A stretch of 64,000 nucleotides of DNA from Synechococcus sp. A10-1-5-1 (GCF_023115425.1 NZ_CP096032.1:1488001-1552000); one strand, 5' to 3'. Positions 30,036-40,932 are shown, numbered from the stretch's first letter. Numbers and translations are program-made. Notes: a model not told the origin generated them from the letters alone.

Positions 30036-31198
30036 AGACTCCGGTCAGCCTCAGCGACACTCTCCGAGCTGGGCTTCTGCATTGGTGGCTGGCCCATGGC
30101 CGTCACGGGATTCCTTGGAAACTGACTGCCCAGGGACGTGCGCAAGCTTCCCAGGAAGTGCTGAACCCTTATCCGATCTGGGTTGCAGAGGTCATGCTCC
30201 AGCAGACCCAGCTGCAGGTCGTGCTCCCCTATTGGCACCGCTGGATGGGGCGCTTCTCCACGCTTCAGGCCCTAGCGGAAGCCGATGAGCAAGAGGTCCT
30301 GTTGCTCTGGCAAGGCCTTGGCTATTACTCCCGCGCTCGCCGACTTCATCAAGGGGCCCAGCAGTTCCTGAGGACCTACGGGCAAGGTCTTACGGACGAT
30401 GAGTTCGACCGATGGCCCCGTGACCTCGAGAGTTGGTTGGTTCTGCCGGGCATTGGTCCGAGCACCGCCGGAAGCATCCTCTCGTCGGCGTTTGATCTGC
30501 CCTTTCCGATCCTTGATGGCAACGTCAGGCGGGTGCTCTCGCGTTTGACCGCCAGTCCCATGCCCCCGGCTCGCAATAGCAATGAGCTCTGGGCTCTAAG
30601 CGAGAAGCTGCTTTCGAGAGAGCATCCCCGCTCCTTCAACCAAGCCCTGATGGATCTCGGGGCCACGGTCTGCACCCCCAAAAACCCCAGCTGTCTCCAA
30701 TGCCCCTGGATCGACCACTGCGCTGCCTACGCTTCCGGCGATCCAGCCACCTATCCCGTGAAGGAAGCCCCGCGAGAATTGCCCTTTCAGGTCATTGGCG
30801 TCGGCGTGGTGCTCAACGACACCGGCGAGGTTCTGATTGATCAGCGCCTGAATGAGGGTCTGCTGGGCGGGCTTTGGGAATTCCCCGGCGGGAAGCAGGA
30901 GCCTGGCGAGGCCATTGAGGCCACCATCTGCCGCGAGTTGCAGGAGGAGCTGGCTATTGAGGTGGAGGTGGGTGAGGAGTTGATCAGCATCGATCACGCT
31001 TACAGTCATAAGCGGTTGCGTTTCGTTGTGCATCTCTGCCAGTGGTGCTCGGGGGAGCCGCAGCCCTTGGCCTCGCAGCAGGTGCGTTGGGTGAAAGCCC
31101 AGCAGCTCGGTGACTTTCCGTTCCCAGCAGCCAATGTGCGGATCATTGCCGCATTGCTTGCGCGTCTCCACCCTGAGGAGGGAACCGACGCGGCCTGA
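30032..31198 (+). CDS. mutY: A/G-specific adenine DNA glycosylase
   Basis: Removes adenine mispaired with 8-oxoguanine. The 388-residue protein has WVAEVMLQQTQ, the helix-hairpin-helix LVLPGIGPSTAGSI followed by the catalytic Asp in PILDGNVRRVL, and the iron-sulfur cluster ligands in CTPKNPSCLQCPWIDHC. A C-terminal NUDIX-like domain with GGKQEPGEAIEATICRELQEEL recognises 8-oxoG. The TTG at 30032 overlaps the ABC transporter stop (TTGA) and is preferred because the conserved domain starts soon after; upstream in-frame codons lie inside the transporter gene. Confidence 0.94.
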   Translation: MKTPVSLSDTLRAGLLHWWLAHGRHGIPWKLTAQGRAQASQEVLNPYPIWVAEVMLQQTQLQVVLPYWHRWMGRFSTLQALAEADEQEVLLLWQGLGYYSRARRLHQGAQQFLRTYGQGLTDDEFDRWPRDLESWLVLPGIGPSTAGSILSSAFDLPFPILDGNVRRVLSRLTASPMPPARNSNELWALSEKLLSREHPRSFNQALMDLGATVCTPKNPSCLQCPWIDHCAAYASGDPATYPVKEAPRELPFQVIGVGVVLNDTGEVLIDQRLNEGLLGGLWEFPGGKQEPGEAIEATICRELQEELAIEVEVGEELISIDHAYSHKRLRFVVHLCQWCSGEPQPLASQQVRWVKAQQLGDFPFPAANVRIIAALLARLHPEEGTDAA

Positions 31199-31201
31199 TC
31201 G

Positions 31202-32191
31202 ATGAACCCAGCTCCCAAGGTGATTTGTCTGGGCGAGGCCCTGGTGGATCGACTGGGGCCATTGGGGGGAGATCCGGCGACGGCACCACGGGACCAGTGC
31301 GACGATCGACTGGGCGGAGCTCCGGCGAATGTCGCCTGCGCCTTGGCTCGCTTGGGTACCCCCTCGGCCTTCGTTGGTCGCTTGGGGCGGGATGCGATCG
31401 GGGAGTCCTTTAAACGGTTGATGGCCAGCCGCGGCGTGGAGCTTGCGGGTTTGCAACGGGATGCCACGCGCCCGAGTCGCGTTGTTCTGGTGCGCCGCCA
31501 TGCCGATGGGGAGCGGGTCTTCCAGGGATTTGCAGGGGATCAGGGGCAGGGCTTTTCGGACCAAGCCCTGGATTGCTCGGAGCTGCAAGCGGCCTGGCCC
31601 CCCCTGGCTGCCCAAGCCCAATGGCTCCTGGTGGGAACGATTCCGCTGGCCACGGCGGCATCCGCGGAAAGCTTGCGCTGGGCCTTGGATCAGGCCAAGG
31701 GCGCAGGCGTGCGAATTGCCTTGGACGTCAATTGGCGCCCCACCTTTTGGGATGAAAACCGTGATCCTGCTGCGGGACCGGATCCCGGGGCCTTGAGCGC
31801 GATGCAGCCTCTGGTCGCTGCGGCATCACTGTTGAAGCTTGCCAAGGAAGAGGCCCTCTGGTTGTTTGGCACGGCTGATCCGAGCTTGATCTCAGCCGAC
31901 CTTCCCAAGGCACCCGATGTGGTGGTGACCGATGGCGGAAACCCTGTGCGGTGGTGTTTAGGCGGCGCATCCGGGGCGCTGGAGGCCCTAGCGCCACCCC
32001 AGGTGGTGGATACCACCGGCGCGGGAGATGCCTTCAGTTCGGGTCTGCTGCACCAGCTCGTGCAGGGTTCGGTGCCCCCTGAGCAGATGCTGCGTTTTGC
32101 CGCCGCCTGCGGGGCCTTGGTCTGTGGTGGTGCTGGGGCGATTGATCCCCAGCCGGATGCCGCTGCCGTTCAGCGATTTCTGCAGCGCTAG
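31202..32191 (+). CDS. PfkB-family carbohydrate kinase, probable fructokinase
   Basis: Ribokinase-fold sugar kinase of 329 residues. It has VICLGEALVDRLG at the N-terminus, LGGAPANVACALARLG for sugar binding, DVNWRPTFW, VTDGG, and the catalytic-base motif DTTGAGDAFSSGLL. Family members with this pattern phosphorylate fructose; the specificity is inferred. It begins 3 bases after mutY and ends in a CTAG stop shared with the convergent tsaE. Confidence 0.86.
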   Translation: MNPAPKVICLGEALVDRLGPLGGDPATAPRDQCDDRLGGAPANVACALARLGTPSAFVGRLGRDAIGESFKRLMASRGVELAGLQRDATRPSRVVLVRRHADGERVFQGFAGDQGQGFSDQALDCSELQAAWPPLAAQAQWLLVGTIPLATAASAESLRWALDQAKGAGVRIALDVNWRPTFWDENRDPAAGPDPGALSAMQPLVAAASLLKLAKEEALWLFGTADPSLISADLPKAPDVVVTDGGNPVRWCLGGASGALEALAPPQVVDTTGAGDAFSSGLLHQLVQGSVPPEQMLRFAAACGALVCGGAGAIDPQPDAAAVQRFLQR

Positions 32192-32640
32192 CGCTGCAGC
32201 CTGGCCATCCGGCCGGCCTCGGGATCGCCTGGATCCAGCAGGTCCAAGTGCAGGATCCAGGCCTCTTCGGGTCTAAAGCTCAGTCGTCCAGGCCATTCCA
32301 CCGCCATCAAGGCCCCAAGCGCCTCGGCTTCCTCTTCTTCTTGGCAGAAGAGCTCATCGGCTGCGGAGGGGAGTTCCAGGCGGTAGAGGTCCAGGTGGAC
32401 CAGGGCCCCTGTTTTGCCTCGGTAGTGCTGCGCCAGGGCAAAGGTGGGACTGGTGATGGGTTCATCGATCTCCAGAGCTTGCGCAATCCCTTGCACCAGC
32501 GAGGTTTTTCCGGCCCCCAGATCCCCCTCCAATAGCAGGATCGGTTTTGGATTCGGCAATGCGAGCCAGTCCAGGGCCAGCCGTTGGCCCAGGTCCTGGG
32601 TGGCTGCTGCATCCGCTAGCTGCACGCTCTGTTCTTGCAT
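32188..32640 (-). CDS. tsaE: tRNA threonylcarbamoyladenosine biosynthesis ATPase TsaE
   Basis: ATPase that supports the TsaBD complex in making t6A37 in tRNA. The 150-residue length fits the family. The P-loop LLEGDLGAGKTSLVQGIA, TSPTFALAQHY and the VHLDLYRLE segment are visible. The ATG at 32640 is chosen; the frame stays open to 32757 but that extension has no similarity and runs into the ahcY promoter region. It diverges from ahcY. Confidence 0.93.
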   Translation of the reverse strand: MQEQSVQLADAAATQDLGQRLALDWLALPNPKPILLLEGDLGAGKTSLVQGIAQALEIDEPITSPTFALAQHYRGKTGALVHLDLYRLELPSAADELFCQEEEEAEALGALMAVEWPGRLSFRPEEAWILHLDLLDPGDPEAGRMARLQR

Positions 32641-32765
32641 CCCGATAGATTGGTCTGAAGCGAGCCCGAAGCCTCGGCGTCTCTGCAGATATTCCAACCC
32701 TCTTGCCTTCCCCGCCGGGATCTCCCTCGGATGGCGAGATGCACTCACCTCAAGCACAACAAACC

Positions 32766-34193
<1,428 letters not shown>

Positions 34194-34207
34194 GTCCGGG
34201 CACAACA

Positions 34208-34231
34208 AAGCCCCTCAGCGTTGAGGGGCTT
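34208..34231 (+). terminator. First hairpin after ahcY
   Basis: Perfect stem AAGCCCCTCA/TGAGGGGCTT with a four-base loop, 15 bases after the ahcY stop. It has only a weak T-run (TTCTCTT), so it may act as an attenuating or backup stem. Confidence 0.6.
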
Positions 34232-34239
34232 CTCTTGAC

Positions 34240-34271
34240 AAGCCCCGGTCGAATTCAGACCGGGCTTTTTT
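34240..34271 (+). terminator. Second, canonical terminator after ahcY
   Basis: Stem AGCCC-GGTC/GACCGGGCT with one bulged C and a seven-base loop, followed by six T. A good intrinsic terminator for ahcY, 25 bases before the end of the convergent ssb. Confidence 0.8.
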
Positions 34272-34296
34272 GTGCTCGTGTCCAGTCAGCTGGTGA

Positions 34297-34686
34297 TCAG
34301 AACGGCACTTCTTCTTCGCTGGGGGCGCCGCCACCGAAACCACCGCCGCCATAGCCATTGGCTTCGGCGTCACGCTTGGAGCCCAGGAGTTCGAGGCGAT
34401 CGACGCGGACCACGGGTTTGCTGCGCTCTTCCCCGCTGTTGCGGTCCGTCCAGCGGTCCAGCTTGAAGCTGCCGATGATCCCCAGCAGGGAGCCCTTGCG
34501 GACGTAATCAGCGGCTACCTGGGCTTGCTTGCCCCAGATCTCCAGGTTGAACCAGTCGGGTTCGTCGTTGTTGCTGCGGCGGTTCACCGCAATGGTCAGG
34601 TTGGCGACCATGCTGCCGGACTCGAAGTAGCGCACTTCGGGGTCGCGGCCAGCCCGGCCTACCAGGGTCACGGAATTGACGCCCAT
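34297..34686 (-). CDS. ssb: Single-stranded DNA-binding protein
   Basis: Binds single-stranded DNA in replication and repair. The 129-residue protein has an OB fold (SVTLVGRAGRDPEVRYFESG, WFNLEIWGKQAQVAADYVRK), a glycine-rich linker (GYGGGGFGGG) and the acidic tip EEEVPF that recruits partner proteins. The ATG at 34686 is chosen; the frame continues upstream without similarity. It diverges from mreB across 182 bases. Confidence 0.93.
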   Translation of the reverse strand: MGVNSVTLVGRAGRDPEVRYFESGSMVANLTIAVNRRSNNDEPDWFNLEIWGKQAQVAADYVRKGSLLGIIGSFKLDRWTDRNSGEERSKPVVRVDRLELLGSKRDAEANGYGGGGFGGGAPSEEEVPF

Positions 34687-34868
34687 GGCGTTCTCCTGCG
34701 TTTGCGTTGGATCAATGATGCAGTCCCCGGGAGGGGAGCTTCGAGGTGAGAGTTCCACCCTTTGCCCCGGATGCGTCACCGCTGCCGCAAAACCCCAGTG
34801 GCGGCTGGGTCTTGCAGGGTGTCAGATCGCAGGATCTACCTATGCTTTGACGGTATGGGGGGACGTCT

Positions 34869-35915
34869 GTGTTCTTCAAGCGTTTCCAGCTGTCCCGTGA
34901 CATTGGCATTGATCTCGGGACGGCCAACACCCTGATGTACGTCTCCGGCAAGGGGATCGTTCTGCAGGAACCCTCCGTGGTCGCAATTGACCTTGAGCGA
35001 GGTGTGCCCCTCGCGGTGGGTGATGAGGCCAAGCTCATGCTGGGCCGCACCCCTGGAAACATTCGCGCGGTGCGTCCTTTGCGCGATGGCGTCATCGCTG
35101 ATTTCGACGCCGCTGAACAGATGATCAAGACCTTCATTCAGAAAGGGAATGATGGCCGCGGCATCGTGGCGCCCCGCTTGGTCATCGGCATCCCCAGTGG
35201 GGTGACCGGCGTGGAGCGCCGTGCGGTGCGCGAAGCCGGCTTGGCGGGGGCACGCAATGTTCATTTGATTGAAGAGCCCGTGGCGGCCGCGATTGGTGCG
35301 GGGCTACCCGTCACTGAGCCAGTGGGCACGATGATCGTCGATATCGGCGGTGGCACCACAGAGGTGGCCGTGCTGTCGCTGGGGGGAACGGTGCTCAGCG
35401 AGTCGGTGCGGGTCGCCGGCGATGAGCTCAGCGATTCGATCAGCACCTATCTCAAAAAGGTCCACAACCTGGTGGTTGGTGAGCGGACCGCCGAGGAGAT
35501 CAAGATTCGGATTGGCTCGGCGTTCCCCGACGACGCCCACGACGAATCGACGATGGATGTCCGGGGCTTGCATCTGCTCTCGGGCTTGCCCCGCACGATT
35601 CCCGTGCGCGCCGGAGACATCCGCGAGGCCATGGCGGAGCCCCTCAACGTGATTGTCGAGGCGGTCAAACGCACCTTGGAGCGGACCCCGCCGGAGTTGG
35701 CCGCCGATATCGTCGACCGCGGCATCGTGCTGGCTGGCGGCGGTGCCTTGGTTCGCGGCATCACCGACCTGATCAGCCATGAGACCGGGATCCTGGTGCA
35801 CATCGCCGACGACCCCTTGCTGTGTGTGGTCAACGGTTGCGGCCGGGTCATCGAGGACTACAAGGCCCTGGAGCGGGTGCTCGATACCCCTGACTTCAGC
35901 AGGCTGAGCGCGTGA
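34869..35915 (+). CDS. mreB: Rod shape-determining protein MreB
   Basis: Bacterial actin that guides lateral wall synthesis. The 348 residues start at GTG with FKRFQLSRDIGIDLGTANTLMY. Phosphate-binding motifs IGTANT-type near the N-terminus and MIVDIGGGTTEVAVLSLGG are present, with LAGGGALVRGI in the adenosine motif. It leads the mreBCD operon and shares GTGA with mreC. A TATGCT hexamer at 34841-34846 could be the -10 element. Confidence 0.96.
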   Translation: MFFKRFQLSRDIGIDLGTANTLMYVSGKGIVLQEPSVVAIDLERGVPLAVGDEAKLMLGRTPGNIRAVRPLRDGVIADFDAAEQMIKTFIQKGNDGRGIVAPRLVIGIPSGVTGVERRAVREAGLAGARNVHLIEEPVAAAIGAGLPVTEPVGTMIVDIGGGTTEVAVLSLGGTVLSESVRVAGDELSDSISTYLKKVHNLVVGERTAEEIKIRIGSAFPDDAHDESTMDVRGLHLLSGLPRTIPVRAGDIREAMAEPLNVIVEAVKRTLERTPPELAADIVDRGIVLAGGGALVRGITDLISHETGILVHIADDPLLCVVNGCGRVIEDYKALERVLDTPDFSRLSA

Positions 35916-36640
35916 AACCGATAGCTGGCCGCATCAACAAAGTCCTGCAGGCCTGGCCCTGGTGGCTCCTGCTGGCCGTGTTGGCTGGGGTTCGCCTCAG
36001 TAAGGGGGCGGGCGTGCTCGATGCCTATGCCCTGCTGAGCCGTCCCTTTTGGCCAGGTCCCGCGCAGTCCGAATGGCTGCGCTCCGCCCAGCAGTTGGAC
36101 CAGCAAACCCGGCTCCAACAGCTCGAGAGCGACAACGCCCGCTTGCGCGGGCTGATTGCTCTAGATCAAGCCAAGGGCGCTCGCGTGTCGGCTCCGGTCA
36201 TCTCCCGCCAGGCCTCCGGTTGGTGGCAGCAGTTGGAGTTGGGCAAGGGCAGCCTGCAGGGGGTGCGTGCTGGCTCGGCTGTTCTGGCTCCCGGGGGGCT
36301 GATTGGTCGTGTGGCCAGCGTCACCCCCACCACCGCCCGCGTGGCCCTGTTGACCAACAGCACCAGCCGCCTGGGGGTCTGGGTTCCGCGGGTTCAGCGC
36401 CATGGACTGTTGATTGGCGGCGACACGCCGCGGCCACGGCTGCAGTTCCTCGACAAGGACACGGGGGTGCGCCCTGGGGATGTGGTGACCACGTCGCCGG
36501 CCAGCACCTTGCTGCCCCCCAACCTCACGGTGGGTGTCGTTCAGAGCGTGGACGAGGAATTGGTGCCCGCCCCTGATGCCGTCGTACAGCTCAGCGCACC
36601 GATCGACGCGGTCGATTGGGTGCAGTTGGCGTCCCGTTAG
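35912..36640 (+). CDS. mreC: Rod shape-determining protein MreC
   Basis: Periplasmic scaffold of the elongation complex. The 242-residue protein has one N-terminal membrane segment (about 13-30), a coiled-coil (QQLDQQTRLQQLESDNARLR, about 55-75), and the beta-barrel core with GSAVLAPGGLIGRVASVTPT and LQFLDKDTGVRPGDVVTTS. GTG start overlapping the mreB stop. Confidence 0.92.
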   Translation: MKPIAGRINKVLQAWPWWLLLAVLAGVRLSKGAGVLDAYALLSRPFWPGPAQSEWLRSAQQLDQQTRLQQLESDNARLRGLIALDQAKGARVSAPVISRQASGWWQQLELGKGSLQGVRAGSAVLAPGGLIGRVASVTPTTARVALLTNSTSRLGVWVPRVQRHGLLIGGDTPRPRLQFLDKDTGVRPGDVVTTSPASTLLPPNLTVGVVQSVDEELVPAPDAVVQLSAPIDAVDWVQLASR

Positions 36641-36642
36641 CC

Positions 36643-37140
36643 ATGGCTGGCTTGCACCGCCATGGCCTCAGCGTGGGCTCTGCCCTGGCCGTCCCGGCCT
36701 TGACCTTGCTGTCCCCGGGCTGGCTGAGCCTGGATGGCGTCTCCCCCAGTTGGGCGGTGCTGTGGCTGTTGCCCTGGGCCTTGGCGGATGGGTCGTTCTC
36801 AGGGGCGTTTGCAGGATTGGCGTTGGGGCTGCTGCTCGATGGCTTGCATATCGGCGATGTCAGCCAGTTGCCGGCCTTGGTTTTGCTGGGCTGGTGGTGG
36901 GGCCGGCTGGGCCGGCGGGGCAGTCCGATTGAGCGCAGCTTCAATTTGGGCCTGCTGGCCGCCCTGGGCAGCTTGCTGTTGGGGGGCAGCTTTCTGTTGC
37001 AGTGGCAGTTCCTAGGCGTTCTGCCGGAGGGTGGCTTGCAGCTGCTGGCTGCTCAGGCTTTGATCACGGCCTTGCTGGCACCTCTGATTTGCTCGCTGTT
37101 GCTGCTGCGTTGGCGAAAACTGCTCTCCGCCCGGGGATGA
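36643..37140 (+). CDS. mreD: Rod shape-determining protein MreD
   Basis: Integral membrane partner of MreC, 165 residues with five or so hydrophobic helices. Motifs include WLLPWALADGSFSGAFAGLALGLLLDGL. Sequence conservation is weak, so the call rests on topology and its place in mreBCD. It overlaps the next gene by ATGA. Confidence 0.85.
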   Translation: MAGLHRHGLSVGSALAVPALTLLSPGWLSLDGVSPSWAVLWLLPWALADGSFSGAFAGLALGLLLDGLHIGDVSQLPALVLLGWWWGRLGRRGSPIERSFNLGLLAALGSLLLGGSFLLQWQFLGVLPEGGLQLLAAQALITALLAPLICSLLLLRWRKLLSARG

Positions 37141-38459
37141 GGAGACCACAACGTCTGGCGGGTGCGTTGATGGCGGCCGTGGCTTTGGCAGGGGTTCTCG
37201 CGGCTTGTTCCCCGGCTCGGCGCCAGGCCACAGAGCGCCAACCCATTCAGTTTTGGACTTTGGATTTAGCCCCCAAGTTCAATGACTACCTCAACGACGT
37301 CATTGCCCGCTGGGAGCAGCAGAACCCCGGCTATGACGTGGTCTGGACCGATGTTCCCTGGGGCTCGGTCGAGCGCAAATTGCTGGCGGCAGTGTTTGCG
37401 CGCACGGCACCCGATGTGGTGAACCTGAATCCGCTTTTCGCCGCCAATTTGGCCAGCAAAGGTGGCCTGCAGCCCCTCGAGCCCCTGCTGCCCCAGGGCG
37501 CTTCAAAGACCTATCTGCCGCTGATCTGGCAGGCGGGCCAAAGCGCCGCGCCCGATGGCCAGCCGCAGCAGTTCGCCATTCCTTGGTATCTGACGGCCCG
37601 GATCACCCTGGCCAACACTCAGCTCCTGAGCCAGGCCGGCTACAGCGCGCCGCCGCGCACCTGGGCTGAGGTGCCGGCCTACGCCGAAGCCGTGAAACGC
37701 CGCACCGGTCGCTACGCACTCTTTGTCACGGTCGTTCCCGAGGACTCCGCGGAACTGCTGGAGTCGCTGGTGCAGATGGGGGTGACGCTGTTGGATGCGC
37801 GTCAGCGGGCCGCCTTCAACACGCCAGCGGGGCGCCGGGCCTTTGCCTTTTGGAGCGATCTGTATCGCCGTGGCTTGCTGCCCCGCGAGGTGGTGAGTCA
37901 GGGCTACCGGCGCGCGATTGAGCTCTACCAAAGCGGTGAATTGGCCCAGGTGGGTAGCGGCGCGGAGTTCCTGCGCAGCATCCAAACCAATGCTCCTCAG
38001 GTGGCCGCGGCCACCCGTCCCTATCCGCCCCTGGCCGGATCCAACGGCGCCGCCAATGTCGCGGTGATGACCCTGGCCATTCCTCGCCAGAGCAAGGTGG
38101 CTGAGCCGGCGACCCGCTTCGCTCTATTTCTCACGGATGCCAGCAATCAAGCGCGCTTTGCTGAGCAGGCGCGGGTGCTGCCTTCGTCCATTGGGGCGCT
38201 GCAGCGGGTCCAGGAGACCTTGGAGGCTGAGGAACCGGCAACGCAGCCGGAGCGGTTGGTGCGTCAGGCCCGTTTGCTCTCCGCTCAAACCCTGTCCTCA
38301 GCGCGGGTTCTGGTGCCTGCCAGTCCTGGGGTAAAGCGTCTTCAGGCCATCGTTTACACCCAGCTTCAGCGGGCGATGTTGGGCCAGATCAGCAGCGACG
38401 CCGCCCTGGCTGAGGCAGAGCGTCAGTGGAACGCCTACGCGGCAGGACGTTGGCCCTAG
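37137..38459 (+). CDS. Family 1 extracellular solute-binding lipoprotein (sugar-type)
   Basis: Substrate-binding protein of 440 residues for a carbohydrate-type ABC importer. The signal peptide ends in the lipobox LAAC with Cys24. The mature part shows the family's WEQQNPGYDVVWTDVPWGS, APDVVNLNPLFAANLASKGG and PRTWAEVPAYAEAVK. The sugar is unknown; no permease or ATPase gene is adjacent. The ATG overlaps the mreD stop (ATGA), so it is co-translated with the mre operon, which is unusual for a transport component. Any cognate membrane parts must be elsewhere, or the protein has another role at the wall. Confidence 0.87.
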   Translation: MRRPQRLAGALMAAVALAGVLAACSPARRQATERQPIQFWTLDLAPKFNDYLNDVIARWEQQNPGYDVVWTDVPWGSVERKLLAAVFARTAPDVVNLNPLFAANLASKGGLQPLEPLLPQGASKTYLPLIWQAGQSAAPDGQPQQFAIPWYLTARITLANTQLLSQAGYSAPPRTWAEVPAYAEAVKRRTGRYALFVTVVPEDSAELLESLVQMGVTLLDARQRAAFNTPAGRRAFAFWSDLYRRGLLPREVVSQGYRRAIELYQSGELAQVGSGAEFLRSIQTNAPQVAAATRPYPPLAGSNGAANVAVMTLAIPRQSKVAEPATRFALFLTDASNQARFAEQARVLPSSIGALQRVQETLEAEEPATQPERLVRQARLLSAQTLSSARVLVPASPGVKRLQAIVYTQLQRAMLGQISSDAALAEAERQWNAYAAGRWP

Positions 38460-38573
38460 TCCGACCTTGAGAAATGCTTAAGACTCGGCTCGCTTAGCTC
38501 AGGTCGCCTGCAAATGGCTATCGCCATCAGGGGTCTGAGAGTTAACGTTGCGCTTCTTCACGCTGTGTAGTGC

Positions 38574-39380
38574 ATGCCGCTCGACGAGCAGCAACGACAG
38601 AGTGATGCCTCATCTGTCGAGGCTTCGTCAGAGCAGCGCGCCACCGTGATGGTGGTGGATGACGAACCTGCCGTGCGTCGGGTGCTGGTCATGCGTCTCC
38701 AGCTGGCTGGTTACAGGGTGGTCTGCGCCGAAGACGGCGAGGAAGCACTTGCTCTGTTTCACAAAGAGCAGCCCGACCTGGTGGTGCTCGATGTGATGCT
38801 CCCGAAGCTCGATGGCTTCGCGGTTTGCCGCCGTTTGCGGGCTGAGTCCTGCGTTCCGATCATTTTCCTCTCGGCCCTGGACGCCATTGCCGAGCGGGTG
38901 GCCGGTTTGGATCTGGGGGCTGATGACTATCTGCCCAAGCCCTTTAGCCCCAAAGAGCTGGAGGCTCGGATTGCCACGATTCTGCGCCGTGTGGGCCATG
39001 GTTCGGCCAACAACGAGCCCCGCGATGTTCCCGCCGGTCAGGGGGTGCTGCGGGTTGGTGATTTGGTGGTGGACACGAATCGCCGTCAGGTCACCCGCGA
39101 TGGTGAGCGCATTGGTCTGACCTACACCGAATTCAGCCTGCTGGAGCTGCTGTTCCGCGAGCCGGGTCGGGTGGTTCCCCGGGCCGAGATTCTCGAGCAA
39201 CTTTGGGGCTATCCGCCACGCCGTGCCGCTGACCTGCGGGTCGTGGACGTCTATGTGGCCCGTCTGCGGGGCAAGCTCGAGCCCGATCCCCGCAATCCGG
39301 AGTTGATCTTGACTGTGCGCGGTACGGGCTACGCCTCCCAGCGCATGGGCGAGAACGCCCCAATGGCTGCCGCCAGCTGA
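38574..39380 (+). CDS. OmpR/PhoB-family response regulator
   Basis: Two-component regulator of 268 residues. The receiver domain (about 24-140) has acidic pocket D29/D30, phosphoacceptor D73 in VVLDVMLPKLDG, and K122 in YLPKPFSPKELEARI. The C-terminal winged helix (about 160-258) contains YTEFSLLELLFREPGRVVPR and VVDVYVARLRGKLEPDPRNP. It resembles cyanobacterial RpaB/Ycf27-type regulators but differs in several receiver positions, so I give no gene name. No histidine kinase is adjacent. The 114-base upstream gap shows no clear feature. Confidence 0.9.
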   Translation: MPLDEQQRQSDASSVEASSEQRATVMVVDDEPAVRRVLVMRLQLAGYRVVCAEDGEEALALFHKEQPDLVVLDVMLPKLDGFAVCRRLRAESCVPIIFLSALDAIAERVAGLDLGADDYLPKPFSPKELEARIATILRRVGHGSANNEPRDVPAGQGVLRVGDLVVDTNRRQVTRDGERIGLTYTEFSLLELLFREPGRVVPRAEILEQLWGYPPRRAADLRVVDVYVARLRGKLEPDPRNPELILTVRGTGYASQRMGENAPMAAAS

Positions 39381-39417
39381 TCCTGCAGGATGGCCGAACG
39401 CTGATTAATTCGGTCCC

Positions 39418-40917
39418 TTGTCTGAGCTGCGCGAGACCCGCCTCGAGAAAGGCAAGGCCCTAGCGGAGTTGGGCCAGGGTCCCTACGCCCTTCGCTTCGA
39501 GCCCAGCCACCGCACAGCTGAGCTGCAGACGGCCCACGCTGACTTGCCCAACGGCGAAGAGCGGGACGTGGCCGTAGCGGTGGCTGGCCGGGTGATGACG
39601 CGCCGGGTCATGGGCAAGCTCGCCTTTTTCACCCTGGCCGATGAGACCGGTCCGATCCAGCTCTTTATTGAGAAGGCGACCCTCGGAGACGCCTTTGGCC
39701 ATCTGACCTCCTTGGTGGATGCAGGCGACCTGATTGGGGTCAGCGGCAGCCTGCGCCGCACCGATCGGGGTGAGCTGTCGGTGAAGGTCAAGAACTGGCA
39801 GATGCTCAGCAAGAGCTTGCAGCCCCTGCCCGACAAGTGGCACGGCCTGGCCGATGTGGAGAAGCGCTATCGCCAGCGCTATCTCGACCTGATCGTGTCT
39901 CCCGATACCCGGGAAACCTTCCGCCGCCGGGCCGTGGCGGTTAGTGCAATCCGCCGCTGGCTCGATGAGCGGGGCTTCCTTGAGATTGAAACCCCGGTGC
40001 TGCAAAGCGTTCCCGGTGGTGCCGATGCCCGTCCCTTCGAAACCCACCACAACGCCCTGGATCTTCCGCTGACCCTGCGGATCGCCACCGAATTGCACCT
40101 CAAGCGCCTCGTGGTCGGGGGCTTTGAGCGGGTCTACGAGCTGGGCCGGATCTTCCGCAACGAAGGCATCAGCACGCGCCACAACCCTGAGTTCACCTCG
40201 ATTGAGGTGTATCAGGCCTATGCCGATTACAACGACATGATGGATCTCACGGAGCAATTGATTGCTCACGTGTGCCAGCAGGTCTGCGGCACGACCCGCA
40301 TCACTTACCAGGGCACGGAGATTGACCTGACCCCTTCCTGGCGGCGGGCCACGATGCACGAGCTGGTGCTCGACGCGACGGGCCTCGACTTCAGCAGCTT
40401 CAGCAGCCGGGCTGAGGCGGCAGAGGCGATGCAAGCCCAGGGCTTGGCCGTGCCAGAGCTGGCTGACTCCGTGGGCCGTCTGCTGGTGGAAGCCTTCGAT
40501 CAGAAGGTCGAGAGCACCTTGATCCAGCCCACCTTTGTCATCGATTACCCGGTCGAGAACTCACCGTTGGCGCGGGCCCACCGCAGCAAGCCGGGCCTGG
40601 TGGAGCGCTTTGAGTTGTTCATCGTTGGCCGTGAAACAGCCAATGCCTTTAGCGAATTGATCGATCCGGTCGATCAGCGCCAGCGGCTCGAATCCCAGAT
40701 GGCCCGCAAAGCAGCCGGCGACGACGAAGCCCAGGAGGTGGACGAGGATTTCATTCATGCCCTGGAGGTGGGTATGCCCCCCACAGGTGGCCTCGGCATT
40801 GGCATTGACCGTCTGGTGATGCTGCTCACCGACAGCCCGTCCATTCGGGATGTGATCGCCTTCCCATTGCTGCGTCCTGAGGCGCGATCAGGCGCAGTGC
40901 CGCCTGCAATGGGATAA
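39418..40917 (+). CDS. lysS: Lysyl-tRNA synthetase, class II
   Basis: Charges tRNA-Lys. The 499-residue protein has the N-terminal OB anticodon-binding domain ([19 protein letters not shown]) and the class II core: motif 1 region ([19 protein letters not shown], then EIETPVLQ), motif 2 ([20 protein letters not shown]) and motif 3 ([13 protein letters not shown]). TTG start at 39418, 37 bases after the response regulator. Confidence 0.96.
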   Translation: MSELRETRLEKGKALAELGQGPYALRFEPSHRTAELQTAHADLPNGEERDVAVAVAGRVMTRRVMGKLAFFTLADETGPIQLFIEKATLGDAFGHLTSLVDAGDLIGVSGSLRRTDRGELSVKVKNWQMLSKSLQPLPDKWHGLADVEKRYRQRYLDLIVSPDTRETFRRRAVAVSAIRRWLDERGFLEIETPVLQSVPGGADARPFETHHNALDLPLTLRIATELHLKRLVVGGFERVYELGRIFRNEGISTRHNPEFTSIEVYQAYADYNDMMDLTEQLIAHVCQQVCGTTRITYQGTEIDLTPSWRRATMHELVLDATGLDFSSFSSRAEAAEAMQAQGLAVPELADSVGRLLVEAFDQKVESTLIQPTFVIDYPVENSPLARAHRSKPGLVERFELFIVGRETANAFSELIDPVDQRQRLESQMARKAAGDDEAQEVDEDFIHALEVGMPPTGGLGIGIDRLVMLLTDSPSIRDVIAFPLLRPEARSGAVPPAMG

Positions 40918-40932
40918 TCGAACCTAGTAGGC

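Noticed and set aside
32641-32765. SAM or SAH riboswitch upstream of ahcY
   Set aside because: The 125-base divergent gap does not show the conserved stems and core of either class that I know.
38574-39380. Naming the response regulator rpaA or rpaB
   Set aside because: The receiver does not fit RpaA, and it differs from RpaB at many positions; a family-level call is safer.
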